Below, one piece after another: positions 8,789 to 16,640 of a DNA stretch of 64,000 nucleotides. The stretch covers positions 372,001 through 436,000 of the forward strand of contig NZ_JAUKFY010000001.1 of assembly GCF_030489605.1 (NCBI RefSeq), given 5' to 3'. The notes beneath the pieces were generated by a model. That model saw only the letters and a program-made list of their open reading frames with translations. It was not told where the DNA came from and searched no databases. The translations under genes and the position numbers were made by a program. The DNA comes from Brevibacillus laterosporus (lineage in GTDB: Bacteria; Bacillota; Bacilli; Brevibacillales; Brevibacillaceae). Each line of letters begins with the position of its first letter. Positions within the stretch are counted from its first letter, which is position 1.

Positions 8789-8948
8789 TGATAGTTTCTT
8801 TTACGAGATAATTGCATTCTTTATGTCAGATGGAGGAAAGCAGTCCTCCCGTTCAAGAGGCGACACCATCCCTAATCCGTCTGTTTGAAGGATTAGGGAT
8901 TTTTGTTACATATGATCGATAAAAATCAAGTGAAGAGAGGATATTTAC
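8789..8948 (+). ncRNA. Leader RNA with attenuator-like structure, class not recognised
   Basis: Between the promoter and the uptake gene, the leader contains a short hairpin GGAGGA/TCCTCC at about 8832-8849 and then an intrinsic terminator at 8868-8905. A terminator downstream of a good promoter and upstream of the gene implies conditional read-through, or a separate RNA of about 115 bases. It lacks the cobalamin-riboswitch core (GCCACTG) and the TPP, SAM, lysine and FMN cores, so no known aptamer is claimed. Confidence 0.4.
8868..8905 (+). terminator. Intrinsic terminator inside the uptake-operon leader
   Basis: Perfect 11-bp stem ATCCCTAATCC (8868-8878) with GGATTAGGGAT (8890-8900), followed by TTTTTGTT. 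It lies 44 bases before the next start codon and may serve as an attenuator. Confidence 0.85.
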
Positions 8949-9953
8949 ATGAACAAAATGAAACATCGTCTAACAGCATTGCTAACAGTATGCTTAGCTG
9001 TTTCGCTAACTGCGTGTTCCGGTGAAACAACGCCAAAGGAAGGAGTAAAGCCTTCACCAAGTCAAAACCAAGCGACTGATTCTGCAACGGATCATCAGGC
9101 GTCGGATGCTTCCTTAAAAACCATCTATCCGCTTAAGGTAAAAGATGTGACGGGAGAAGAATTCACCTTCGAAAAAGCGCCGGAGCGTATTGTATCAGTA
9201 TCGCCTGCCGAAACGGAAACCTTATTTGCACTCGGACTTGAACAACAAATCATGGGTGTTTCTGACTACGATGATTACCCAGCATCAACTAAGGATAAAC
9301 CGAAAATGGGAAGCATTATGGCACCGAACGTTGAATCTATTTTGGCTGCCAAACCGGATATTGTTTTTACAGGAATTTCAATGAAAGAAGAAACAGTGAA
9401 GAAATTCCGAGAGCTTGGCGTAAAAATCTTTAAAGTCGAACCGAAGACGTATGATGACGTGATCGCCAATATTGAATTGTATGGTAAAATCACCGATCAT
9501 CAGGCTGAAGCAAAGAAAGCCGTGGACGAGCTACAAAAGACTCGTGACGAGATTTTAGCTGTTGGTAAAACGATCAATCAGAAAAAGAAAGTGTATCTTG
9601 AATTTTCTCCTGGCTGGACGGTTGGTAGCGGAGAATTTTTGAACCAAATGATCGAGCTTGCTGGCGGCATAAACGTGGCTGGCGACACGAAAGGCTGGGT
9701 ACAAATTAACGAAGAGACCATTATAAAACAAAATCCTGATGTAATTCTGTACACACAGGGCGTGGTAGACTCAAAAACCAACCAATCCTTAGAGGATATT
9801 ATTCGCTCACGCAAAGGCTGGAGTGGGGTCGAGGCGATTAAAAACAACACAGTCGTAGGACTTGACCAAAATATCATTAGTCGTCCGGGACCTCGCCTTG
9901 CGCAAGGTCTGAAAGAAATGGCGAAAGCAATCTATCCTGATAAATTTAAGTAA
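8949..9953 (+). CDS. ABC transporter substrate-binding lipoprotein, BtuF/FhuD type
   Basis: 334 residues. An N-terminal lipoprotein signal (hydrophobic LTALLTVCLAVS, lipobox LTAC) should anchor the protein to the outer face of the membrane. The mature part is a type III (helical-backbone) periplasmic-binding fold: ERIVSVSPAETETLFALGL, then GVSDYDDYP, KPDIVF near the end of the first lobe, and SRPGPRLAQGLKEMAKAI at the C-terminus. The SPxxTExLFALG and GVSxYxxYP signatures are closest to cobalamin-binding BtuF/YvrC-like proteins, though ferric-siderophore binding cannot be excluded. GAGAGG at 8935-8940 precedes ATG 8949. It is the first of three tightly packed genes with the permease and ATPase. 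The window also carries a cobalamin synthesis operon, which fits a corrinoid ligand but does not prove it. Confidence 0.85.
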   Translation: MNKMKHRLTALLTVCLAVSLTACSGETTPKEGVKPSPSQNQATDSATDHQASDASLKTIYPLKVKDVTGEEFTFEKAPERIVSVSPAETETLFALGLEQQIMGVSDYDDYPASTKDKPKMGSIMAPNVESILAAKPDIVFTGISMKEETVKKFRELGVKIFKVEPKTYDDVIANIELYGKITDHQAEAKKAVDELQKTRDEILAVGKTINQKKKVYLEFSPGWTVGSGEFLNQMIELAGGINVAGDTKGWVQINEETIIKQNPDVILYTQGVVDSKTNQSLEDIIRSRKGWSGVEAIKNNTVVGLDQNIISRPGPRLAQGLKEMAKAIYPDKFK

Positions 9954-9971
9954 GTGGGGCTGACCTCTAGG

Positions 9972-11042
9972 ATGAGTACAAATAGTGCTTACGGACAGAT
10001 GAACGGGAAAAAAAGAATGGCAGCAGGAGCAGTGGGAATCATACTGCTCCTGCTGTCTGTTGTGGCTAGCTTGGCCATTGGTTCGGTTATGCTGCCGATG
10101 GATGAAATTACCCGTATTTTACTACACCAAATTCCTGGAATGCATTCCGTTATTCCCGTTACATGGGATGAATCCTCTGCACAGATTATGCTAAACGTAA
10201 GATTGCCCAGGATAATTCTGGCTTTGTTAGTCGGAGCTTCGCTTGGGATAGCGGGAGCGGCGTTTCAAGGTGTGTTACGCAATCCTTTAGCAGACCCTTT
10301 TACTTTAGGAGTATCCTCTGGTGCTTCAGTTGGGGCGGCGATCCTCATCTATTTTGGCCTGCAATATGCTTGGTTAGGGCAATGGACAGTGCCATTGACT
10401 GCCTTTGTGACTGGAGTTTGTACATTAGTGATTGTGCTACAGATGGCAAGAGAAAACGGAAAGATTCCTATTGAAACCCTGATTTTATCCGGAGTAGTCA
10501 TGCAAGCATTTCTAGGCTCGATCGTGTCTTTTCTTGTGGCAATGTCTAAGCAGACCATCAATGAGATTTTATTTTGGGTGATGGGAAGTTTAGCTATGCG
10601 AGGCTGGTCGTATGCGGGAATCCTCTTGCCATACCTATCTATGGGACTTCTTGTTTTATTTGCATATGCTCGTCCCTTAAATATGCTTGCCTTAGGAGAA
10701 AGACAAGCGGGACACCTAGGCTTGCATGTAGAAAGGACGAAGTGGATTGTGTTATTGACAGCCACTCTCGTCACGGCAGCCGCTGTATCCGTGTCAGGTG
10801 TGATCGGTTTTGTCGGATTGGTCGTTCCGCATTTACTGCGGATGATCATAGGGGCTGATTATCGCTTATTGATTCCCATGTCTGCTTTAGGTGGTGCTGT
10901 TTATGTACTGTGGGCAGATACCATCTCCCGCACGTTGCTTGCTCCGACAGAAATACCGCTTGGAGTAGTAACGGCCTTTATTGGTGCACCGTTCTTTGCC
11001 ATGCTGCTGATCCGAAATAAACGGAAACGTAGGGGAGGTTGA
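9972..11042 (+). CDS. FecCD-family ABC permease
   Basis: About 356 residues and very hydrophobic, with around ten membrane segments, the layout of the BtuC/FecCD family. Typical motifs: VRLPRIILALLVGASLGIAG with GAAFQGVLRNPLADPFTLGVSSGAS, and later GVIGFVGLVVPHLLRMIIG, the loop that contacts the ATPase. It forms the channel for the substrate delivered by the upstream lipoprotein. An in-frame GTG at 9954 starts right after the previous stop codon but has no ribosome binding site; ATG 9972 has GGGG about 12 bases upstream, so 9972 is preferred, not certain. The ATPase gene follows within 6 bases. Confidence 0.88.
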   Translation: MSTNSAYGQMNGKKRMAAGAVGIILLLLSVVASLAIGSVMLPMDEITRILLHQIPGMHSVIPVTWDESSAQIMLNVRLPRIILALLVGASLGIAGAAFQGVLRNPLADPFTLGVSSGASVGAAILIYFGLQYAWLGQWTVPLTAFVTGVCTLVIVLQMARENGKIPIETLILSGVVMQAFLGSIVSFLVAMSKQTINEILFWVMGSLAMRGWSYAGILLPYLSMGLLVLFAYARPLNMLALGERQAGHLGLHVERTKWIVLLTATLVTAAAVSVSGVIGFVGLVVPHLLRMIIGADYRLLIPMSALGGAVYVLWADTISRTLLAPTEIPLGVVTAFIGAPFFAMLLIRNKRKRRGG

Positions 11043-11048
11043 TTGCTG

Positions 11049-11960
11049 ATGGCGAACAGAGGACAACAACAGATAACAGCAGATAAACAACAGCAAAGCC
11101 GTGGCTTTTCCCGACACTCCAATAGCCAGAAGACCATGCAAAAGGATCAGAATGCTCCGGTCATTTCAGTCTGTGATGTCTCACATCGATATGGAAATCA
11201 AGCGGTTTTACATCAGGTGAGCATTGAAATTGGGGCGGGTGAATGGCTAGGGATTATTGGACCGAACGGCAGTGGTAAATCTACCCTGCTATCTTTGATG
11301 TCACGTGCGGAGACACCATCAGCTGGACAAATTCTTGTATATGGAAAAGACATTAAGTCATATGGGAGAAAAAAATTGTCCCAGCATATGGCTGTCCTTC
11401 AGCAGGAAACGATTCCTCCGATTCATTATACGGTTCAAGAAGTCGTAGAAATGGGACGTTTCCCATATCAGTCCTGGTGGGGAACAGAAGCAGAGGATAG
11501 CGGACCATTTATTGATAGTATCATGGAACGATTGCAATTAAAGAGGTTGGCAAACAAAAGGCTAGATCAATTAAGCGGCGGACAACGGCAGAGAGCTGCG
11601 TTAGCTAAGCTTATGGCTCAGTCTCCTAGCATCGTGTTGTTAGATGAACCTACTACCTATTTAGATATTCATTATCAAGTGCAATTCATGGATGTAGTGC
11701 AGGAGTGGCAACAGGAGTGCGGGGTAACAGTCGTGTCTGTATTACACGATTTGAATTTAGCTGCTCTTTACTGTGATCGGATTATTGTACTACATGATGG
11801 AAGGATTTCGGCTGAGGGAACACCGGCGGAAATGATGACCACACAACGACTTTCTGATGTTTTCCAAGTAAACACAGCGATTATCCGGCATCCTCAAACA
11901 GAGCGGCCTCAAGTGCTTGTTTGCCCGAAACAGCAAGCAGAAAAGCTGATAAATGAATAG
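11049..11960 (+). CDS. ABC transporter ATPase, BtuD/FhuC type
   Basis: 303 residues with all ABC ATPase signatures: Walker A GPNGSGKST, Q-loop VLQQETIPP, signature LSGGQRQRAALAKLMAQ, Walker B IVLLDEPTTYLD and the switch His in VSVLHDLN. About 35 Gln/Lys/Ser-rich residues precede the domain. It powers the FecCD permease encoded just upstream. GGGGAGG at 11032-11038 could serve TTG 11043 (4-base spacing) or ATG 11049 (10-base spacing); the ATG is preferred. A strong terminator follows. Confidence 0.88.
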   Translation: MANRGQQQITADKQQQSRGFSRHSNSQKTMQKDQNAPVISVCDVSHRYGNQAVLHQVSIEIGAGEWLGIIGPNGSGKSTLLSLMSRAETPSAGQILVYGKDIKSYGRKKLSQHMAVLQQETIPPIHYTVQEVVEMGRFPYQSWWGTEAEDSGPFIDSIMERLQLKRLANKRLDQLSGGQRQRAALAKLMAQSPSIVLLDEPTTYLDIHYQVQFMDVVQEWQQECGVTVVSVLHDLNLAALYCDRIIVLHDGRISAEGTPAEMMTTQRLSDVFQVNTAIIRHPQTERPQVLVCPKQQAEKLINE

Positions 11961-11974
11961 GCGCATCATAAGGA

Positions 11975-12014
11975 ACCCCCCAGCAGAGTTGACGATCTGC
12001 TGGGGGGTTTTTGT
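11975..12014 (+). terminator. Intrinsic terminator after the uptake operon
   Basis: 13-bp perfect stem ACCCCCCAGCAGA (11975-11987) with its complement (11996-12008), then TTTTT. It sits in the convergent gap with the minus-strand methyltransferase and may act for both directions. Confidence 0.88.
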
Positions 12015-12015
12015 C

Positions 12016-12864
12016 TTATTTCTTTTGATAAACGCAAACAACCATCTTCACAAAATATTCCCGGAACAAAGATGTTTTTGCTAATTTCGCTACCACATTT
12101 CGCAAAGGAATTTCCTTTTCATACACAGCAGGATAGTGAACGCCTTTTTGAATGTTGCGGAAACGTCTGATCGTCATGCGATTGATATACGAGAAGTACT
12201 CGGAACCATCTGGACGTTTGCTGATACGAAAGCCTAAACGATCTTTCCCGTCTGGCAAATCCTGCACGAGCTTACGATACGCATCAATCAGAGTTTGTTC
12301 AGAAAAGAAGGAGTGAACCCAAGGGAATCCGATTGCATCTGACAAGTGAGCGCCGTATGGATGATAATACGGTGGGAAGTTAATGTAGAGATGACCGCCC
12401 TTTTTTAACACACGGAAGCATTCTTCCAGCGTTTTCTCTGGGTTATCTACATGCTCCATCGCATCGTTCATAATGATTGTATCGAACGTCTCGTCTTCAA
12501 ATAACATTTTGGATGCATCACCGGTCATGAAGGAAGCGATATGATCCAAGCCTTTTTCCCGGGCAAAGGCATTACCTTCTTCTGCATAATGAGGGACAAT
12601 GTCAATTCCGATAATCTTTTCAGGACCAAAGGTAGCGTAGTAGCAGGTTTTACCGCCACCGCCACAGCCGATATCCAGCACGGTCTTATTTTTGAACATT
12701 TCTTCCTGAGAATGGAACGGCAGGAAGAATTGAATGGTCTGATCGCCTTTGCGAAATTGCCATTCGGTATAGCTCATTTTACCGTCATTCGCTAGATTGA
12801 ACGGATGGACCGGCAAAGGAAACATTTTGTTTAATGTGATAAGTAATGACGAAGAGAGTGACAA
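12016..12864 (-). CDS. Class I SAM-dependent methyltransferase
   Basis: 282 residues. The Rossmann core is at about residues 55-165: motif I VLDIGCGGGGKTCYYA, IIGIDIVP for ribose binding, FMTGDASKMLF, FDTIIMNDAMEHVDNPEKTL and the post-motif LKKGGHLYINFPP, as in Methyltransf_11/25 families. The C-terminal third (FRISKRPDGSEYFSYINRM, IPLRNVVAKLAKTSLFREYF) resembles methyltransferases found in polysaccharide gene clusters. The start is TTG 12864, nine bases after a perfect AAGGAGG at 12874-12880; upstream codons in the frame lack a binding site. The gene follows csaB by 31 bases on the same strand, so a cell-wall polysaccharide substrate is plausible but unproven. Confidence 0.8.
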   Translation of the reverse strand: MSLSSSLLITLNKMFPLPVHPFNLANDGKMSYTEWQFRKGDQTIQFFLPFHSQEEMFKNKTVLDIGCGGGGKTCYYATFGPEKIIGIDIVPHYAEEGNAFAREKGLDHIASFMTGDASKMLFEDETFDTIIMNDAMEHVDNPEKTLEECFRVLKKGGHLYINFPPYYHPYGAHLSDAIGFPWVHSFFSEQTLIDAYRKLVQDLPDGKDRLGFRISKRPDGSEYFSYINRMTIRRFRNIQKGVHYPAVYEKEIPLRNVVAKLAKTSLFREYFVKMVVCVYQKK

Positions 12865-12895
12865 GGTATTTTGCCTCCTTACAAACAAACGACAG

Positions 12896-13999
12896 TTATT
12901 TCTTGCTGGCTAACGCTTGTAATACGAGCTCACTACTTTTCATAGCTTCCGCTTTGAGCAAGCCAGCTTTTTCACGGATGATGGCTTGCTCCCGATCTAG
13001 ATGTTGCATGCGATCGTCAAGTAGTGTAAGCAACTGCTCTGATGTTAAATCTTTGATATGGCCCGCACAGGTCATGCCTGCACGTTCCACAAAACGGTCA
13101 ATTTTAGGATCATAGGAAATGCCGATAAACGGAATGTGAAGCATACAAGCAAGGATCAAAGAGTGAAGCCTCATCCCCACCACGTAATCTGCTTGCTTCA
13201 AGATGCACATAATGTCATGAAAAGAGACATGGTCCTTGAGCATTGCCGCACCCTTATGCTGCATCGCCTTCAGAATATCCTCGGAAGGGGCGATATCGCT
13301 TGGAAAATGCATGGGTAGAAACAATACGTTCCAACCGCGTTCCTGATAATAATCCGCGGCATCGGCAATCACCTGTTTGAAACGCTCTTCCGTTTTCCAA
13401 TCGCGAACGGAAAAGATCACAAGCGGTCGGGATGAATCTTCGAACATAGGTGATACCAGTTCAGCCCCTCGTTCATCCGAAATGTCCTCAGGATGAATAG
13501 TGAGGGCAGGGTCCGCTGTAACATATAACGGAGCCTTGGTTACCCCACAAGCTTTAAAATCTTCACCTGATTCATGATCGCGTACAGTAATGACATCTAC
13601 ATGATTCACGACTGTTTTAATCATGGAACGGCTGAAGGATTTTAGGATAGGCCCGAAGCCTTGCGCATAAAATACGACGGGCTTGCCTAACAATTTGGCA
13701 ATGGTAACGATCCCGAGATAATAGAGTACACTGCGGGGGCTGGTAACGTCCTGCATGAGTGTACCGCCACCCATTACCAACAGGTCGCTTTGCTTTAATT
13801 CTCGCACAATCGTGGAGAGCTTCCAACGATTATGGGCGGATATCCCAAATAGCGATGTTGTCCGCTCAGGCGTATTTGACAACACGGATAGGGAAATATT
13901 CGGTTGTTCTCGTCTGAGCGAGGTAATGATTCCATATAACACAACATCGTCCCCGGCATTATTAAAGCCGTAATATCCGGAGATGAGAATTCGCGACAT
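12896..13999 (-). CDS. csaB: Polysaccharide pyruvyl transferase CsaB
   Basis: 367 residues. The start MSRILISGYYGFNNAGDD, then DLLVMGGGTLMQD, PVVFYAQGFGP and VVGMRLHSLILACMLHIPFIGISYDPKI are hallmarks of the polysaccharide pyruvyltransferase family in its CsaB branch. CsaB adds ketal pyruvate to secondary cell wall polysaccharide, which creates the docking site for SLH-domain surface proteins; it acts at the cytoplasmic membrane. AGAAGG precedes ATG 13999. The next gene on the strand encodes a methyltransferase 31 bases away. Its presence fits a bacterium with an S-layer such as Brevibacillus. Confidence 0.9.
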   Translation of the reverse strand: MSRILISGYYGFNNAGDDVVLYGIITSLRREQPNISLSVLSNTPERTTSLFGISAHNRWKLSTIVRELKQSDLLVMGGGTLMQDVTSPRSVLYYLGIVTIAKLLGKPVVFYAQGFGPILKSFSRSMIKTVVNHVDVITVRDHESGEDFKACGVTKAPLYVTADPALTIHPEDISDERGAELVSPMFEDSSRPLVIFSVRDWKTEERFKQVIADAADYYQERGWNVLFLPMHFPSDIAPSEDILKAMQHKGAAMLKDHVSFHDIMCILKQADYVVGMRLHSLILACMLHIPFIGISYDPKIDRFVERAGMTCAGHIKDLTSEQLLTLLDDRMQHLDREQAIIREKAGLLKAEAMKSSELVLQALASKK

Positions 14000-14140
14000 G
14001 AGAGAACCTTCTTTCTATTCAAACGTACTGGTAACGTAACTGATAAGTAGTATACAATCATAAGTGCCGTTTTTCTAAATTGGGCACATCCTCAAGTATA
14101 ATCGAGAGGCGATAGGTAAGTAAAGCGGAGGAGACACCAA

Positions 14141-14257
14141 CTACATAATATAGTAGATTCCCGCGGCAACTAACAATACACTCAGTGCGATAAAGCTGAT
14201 CATTACATACAGGATGCCTTTGTTTTTTCGTCTTCGATAGAAAAACTCATCAAACAT
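14141..14257 (-). CDS. Small single-span membrane protein, 38 residues
   Basis: An ORF below usual length cut-offs. It reads MFDEFFYRRRKNKGI, then a hydrophobic stretch YVMISFIALSVLLVAAGIYY, and ends at TAG. GAGGGG, seven to eight bases before the ATG, is a good ribosome binding site. The layout is an acidic tip, a basic RRRKNK block and one transmembrane helix, so the N-terminus should stay inside. It lies on the minus strand between csaB and the divergent prmA-like gene and could be the first gene of the csaB transcript, 141 bases upstream of it. Function is unknown. Confidence 0.65.
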   Translation of the reverse strand: MFDEFFYRRRKNKGILYVMISFIALSVLLVAAGIYYIM

Positions 14258-14353
14258 CGTGTAGACCCCTCTCTTAAACACGCTCTAATACCGTTCATAT
14301 TACCATGTCTACACTAGAATACGCTAGATTTTTGGCAGAAAGGAACTTGTTGC

Positions 14354-15292
14354 ATGACAAAATATTGGATGAAATATACGCTTTCCCTACCAGGAGAATT
14401 AGAGGAGATATTTTCCTATACCATTATGGAAACTGATGAATACACATTAGGGTGGATTGAACCTGAAGTAGAGGTTATTACGACTAACAATGGATACGAT
14501 TATGCAGAACTGACTGAGAAACCGATGACGGCCTATTTGTTTGAGCCGTTAACCGCTACAAAGCAGGAACAGACAGCCCGGCTACAGAGATATCTTGATC
14601 AATGGGAAGGCAGAATTAAAGTTACAGCCACTGAGCAGGTAGAGGAGGAGAATGAATCATGGAAAGATGAGTTTGCCTCTGTACAAGTGGGGGATTGGCT
14701 GATAGCTCCTTCTTGGGAAGATGCGAAGGTGCTAGAGCAAGCAGAGCATGTGCTCTGCATAGATCCCGGTGCTGCCTTTGGAACGGGATATCATGGAACA
14801 ACACAGGATATTTTACGGTTTTTACAGGAGAGCGAATTAACTGGCAAAACCATTTTGGATGTAGGAGCAGGTTCAGGAATTCTCTCTATTTTCAGCTTGT
14901 TAAATGGAGCGGCAAATCCTGTCTATGCCGCAGATATTAACCCGGAGACTGATTATCAGCTAAAGCAAAATCTGGCTCTCAATCAATTATCTAATCAATC
15001 TGTGAAGGTGCTGATCGGTGATGCATCCGTCGATGATCATCTATTATCCTTGGAAAAATATTTTGATTTTATCTTCATTAATATTGGCGGTGAAGAAGTG
15101 ATACAAATGCTGCCGCTAGTAAGACGCACCTTTAAGCCTACAGGCCGCTTAATTCTCTCAGGAATAGTAGAATGGATTTTGCCAAAAGTAGTAGAAGCCT
15201 ATGAACAAGCAGGATTTTATGTAATGGAACAAAAACAGAGCGAAGAATGGGTGACACTCTTATTGGAATTGTGCGACAATAAAGGAAAATAG
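14354..15292 (+). CDS. PrmA-like ribosomal protein L11 methyltransferase homologue
   Basis: 312 residues. The N-terminal 110 residues form a PrmA-like substrate-recognition part (LPGELEEIFSYTIME, GWIEPEVEV), followed by the methyltransferase domain: LCIDPGAAFGTGYHGTT, ILDVGAGSGILSIFSLLNGA, AADINPE and LILSGIVEW. Canonical PrmA has DPGxAFGTGTHPTT and a VANILA motif; here these are FGTGYHGTT and FINIGGEE, so the protein is a diverged PrmA or a paralogue with another target. The standard prmA of Bacilli sits in the dnaK operon, not here. ATG 14354 follows AGAAAGGAAC. The thiolase gene starts 23 bases downstream, suggesting cotranscription without an obvious functional link. Confidence 0.8.
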   Translation: MTKYWMKYTLSLPGELEEIFSYTIMETDEYTLGWIEPEVEVITTNNGYDYAELTEKPMTAYLFEPLTATKQEQTARLQRYLDQWEGRIKVTATEQVEEENESWKDEFASVQVGDWLIAPSWEDAKVLEQAEHVLCIDPGAAFGTGYHGTTQDILRFLQESELTGKTILDVGAGSGILSIFSLLNGAANPVYAADINPETDYQLKQNLALNQLSNQSVKVLIGDASVDDHLLSLEKYFDFIFINIGGEEVIQMLPLVRRTFKPTGRLILSGIVEWILPKVVEAYEQAGFYVMEQKQSEEWVTLLLELCDNKGK

Positions 15293-15315
15293 TTGCATCC
15301 CAAAGGAGGAGTAGC

Positions 15316-16491
15316 ATGGCAGAGCCTATCGTAATTGTCGCAGCAAAACGGACGCCAATTGGAACATTTGGCGGTATGTTTCAGGATGTGTCAGCCCGTA
15401 AATTAGCTGAACTAACGATTCGTGACATCATGGATACAACAAGGATCGACCCCAAAGAAATTGATGAGGTTATTCTAGGAAATTGTATTCAACGTACAGA
15501 TGAGCCGAATATTGCGAGAACAGCTCTTCTAGACGCTGGTCTGCCCCAGCAAGTGACAGGATTGACTGTTCAGCGACAATGTTCCTCCGGTATGCAGGCA
15601 ATTGTTTCAGGTCTGCAACAGATAGCTTTGGGAGATAGCGAGGTTGTAATCGCGGGCGGCGTGGAGAGCATGAGTCGTGCTCCTTATGTCTTGAAGCAGG
15701 CCCGTTTTGGCAAAAGGCTCATGCATGGTGAAATGACAGACGCTTTATGGGAGCTGCTTACAGACCCGCATCACGATATTTTAATGGGTGAAACAGCAGA
15801 ACGCTTGGCGGATCGCTATAAGATCAGCCGGGAGGAGCAGGATGAGATAGCTTATTTGAGTCATCAGAAAGCGGCGCATGCCACGAAAGAGGGGCTTTTT
15901 AAGGACGAAATCATCCCGATTGTATTGAGCAAAAAACATAAAACAATCACGCTCACCGCAGATGAGCATATTCGCTCAGACATTACGCTCGATGCCTTAG
16001 CTAAATTAAAGCCAACCTTCCGTGATGAGGGAACGGTTACAGCGGGGAATGCTTCAGGATTGAATGATGGTGCTTCTGCCGTGCTAGTAATGAAAGAGAG
16101 TAAAGCCAAAAATCTTGGACTTACCGTACTAGGACGAATTGTATCTTATGCCTGGGCCGGAGTCGAGCCTGACTTAATGGGATATGGACCAGTGCCAGCC
16201 ACACAAAAAGCATTGAAGAAAGCAGGGCTTCGTTTACAAGACATACAACTGATTGAGGTTAATGAAGCATTTGCTTCTCAGTATCTGGCGGTAGAAAAGC
16301 TATTGGAATTGGATCGAACCATTACGAACGTAAATGGCAGTGGGATATCGCTTGGTCATCCAGTCGGTTCAACAGGCTGCCGCTTAATCGTTACCCTCCT
16401 CCATGAAATGAAACGCCGCCAGCTGCATAGAGGGTTAGCTACTTTATGTGTAGGTGGCGGACTTGGTATGAGCATGATTGTTGAACGATAA
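15316..16491 (+). CDS. Acetyl-CoA acetyltransferase (thiolase)
   Basis: 391 residues, the typical thiolase II length. The nucleophilic cysteine is C89 in QRQCSSGMQAI; the other active-site motifs are IEVNEAFASQY, NGSGISLGHPVGSTGCR and, near the C-terminus, LCVGGGLGMSMIVE with the acid/base cysteine. It catalyses reversible condensation of two acetyl-CoA, or thiolytic cleavage of 3-ketoacyl-CoA, in the cytoplasm. It lies near the fatty acid degradation block at 17.9-23.2 kb, which has acyl-CoA ligase, enoyl-CoA hydratase and ETF but no thiolase of its own, so a beta-oxidation role is plausible. AAGGAGGAG precedes ATG 15316. Confidence 0.92.
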   Translation: MAEPIVIVAAKRTPIGTFGGMFQDVSARKLAELTIRDIMDTTRIDPKEIDEVILGNCIQRTDEPNIARTALLDAGLPQQVTGLTVQRQCSSGMQAIVSGLQQIALGDSEVVIAGGVESMSRAPYVLKQARFGKRLMHGEMTDALWELLTDPHHDILMGETAERLADRYKISREEQDEIAYLSHQKAAHATKEGLFKDEIIPIVLSKKHKTITLTADEHIRSDITLDALAKLKPTFRDEGTVTAGNASGLNDGASAVLVMKESKAKNLGLTVLGRIVSYAWAGVEPDLMGYGPVPATQKALKKAGLRLQDIQLIEVNEAFASQYLAVEKLLELDRTITNVNGSGISLGHPVGSTGCRLIVTLLHEMKRRQLHRGLATLCVGGGLGMSMIVER

Positions 16492-16583
16492 AATAAAGCG
16501 AAGAATGATAAGAGATAATCTTGAGAGCAGATTGGACATGGTAGCTATTGCATAAATCGCACATTTTTTGACCATAGTATAAA

Positions 16584-16607
16584 GGACCCTGTATAGGGTT
16601 CTTTTTT
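16584..16607 (+). terminator. Intrinsic terminator after the thiolase gene
   Basis: Stem GGACCCT (16584-16590) with AGGGTTC (16595-16601), one G-T pair, 4-base loop, followed by TTTTTT. Confidence 0.8.
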
Positions 16608-16640
16608 GTATACACTGTGATGAGGTAAGGGGAAGATCAG

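Noticed and set aside
8832-8849. GGAGGAAAGCAGTCCTCC looked at first like the SRP RNA core hairpin
   Set aside because: The motif is a symmetric hairpin without the conserved asymmetric SRP loop and the flanking helices, so it is not an SRP RNA.
8789-8948. Cobalamin riboswitch before the BtuF-like gene
   Set aside because: The essential GCCACTG core and the surrounding conserved elements are missing, in contrast to the clear copy at 55305-55465.
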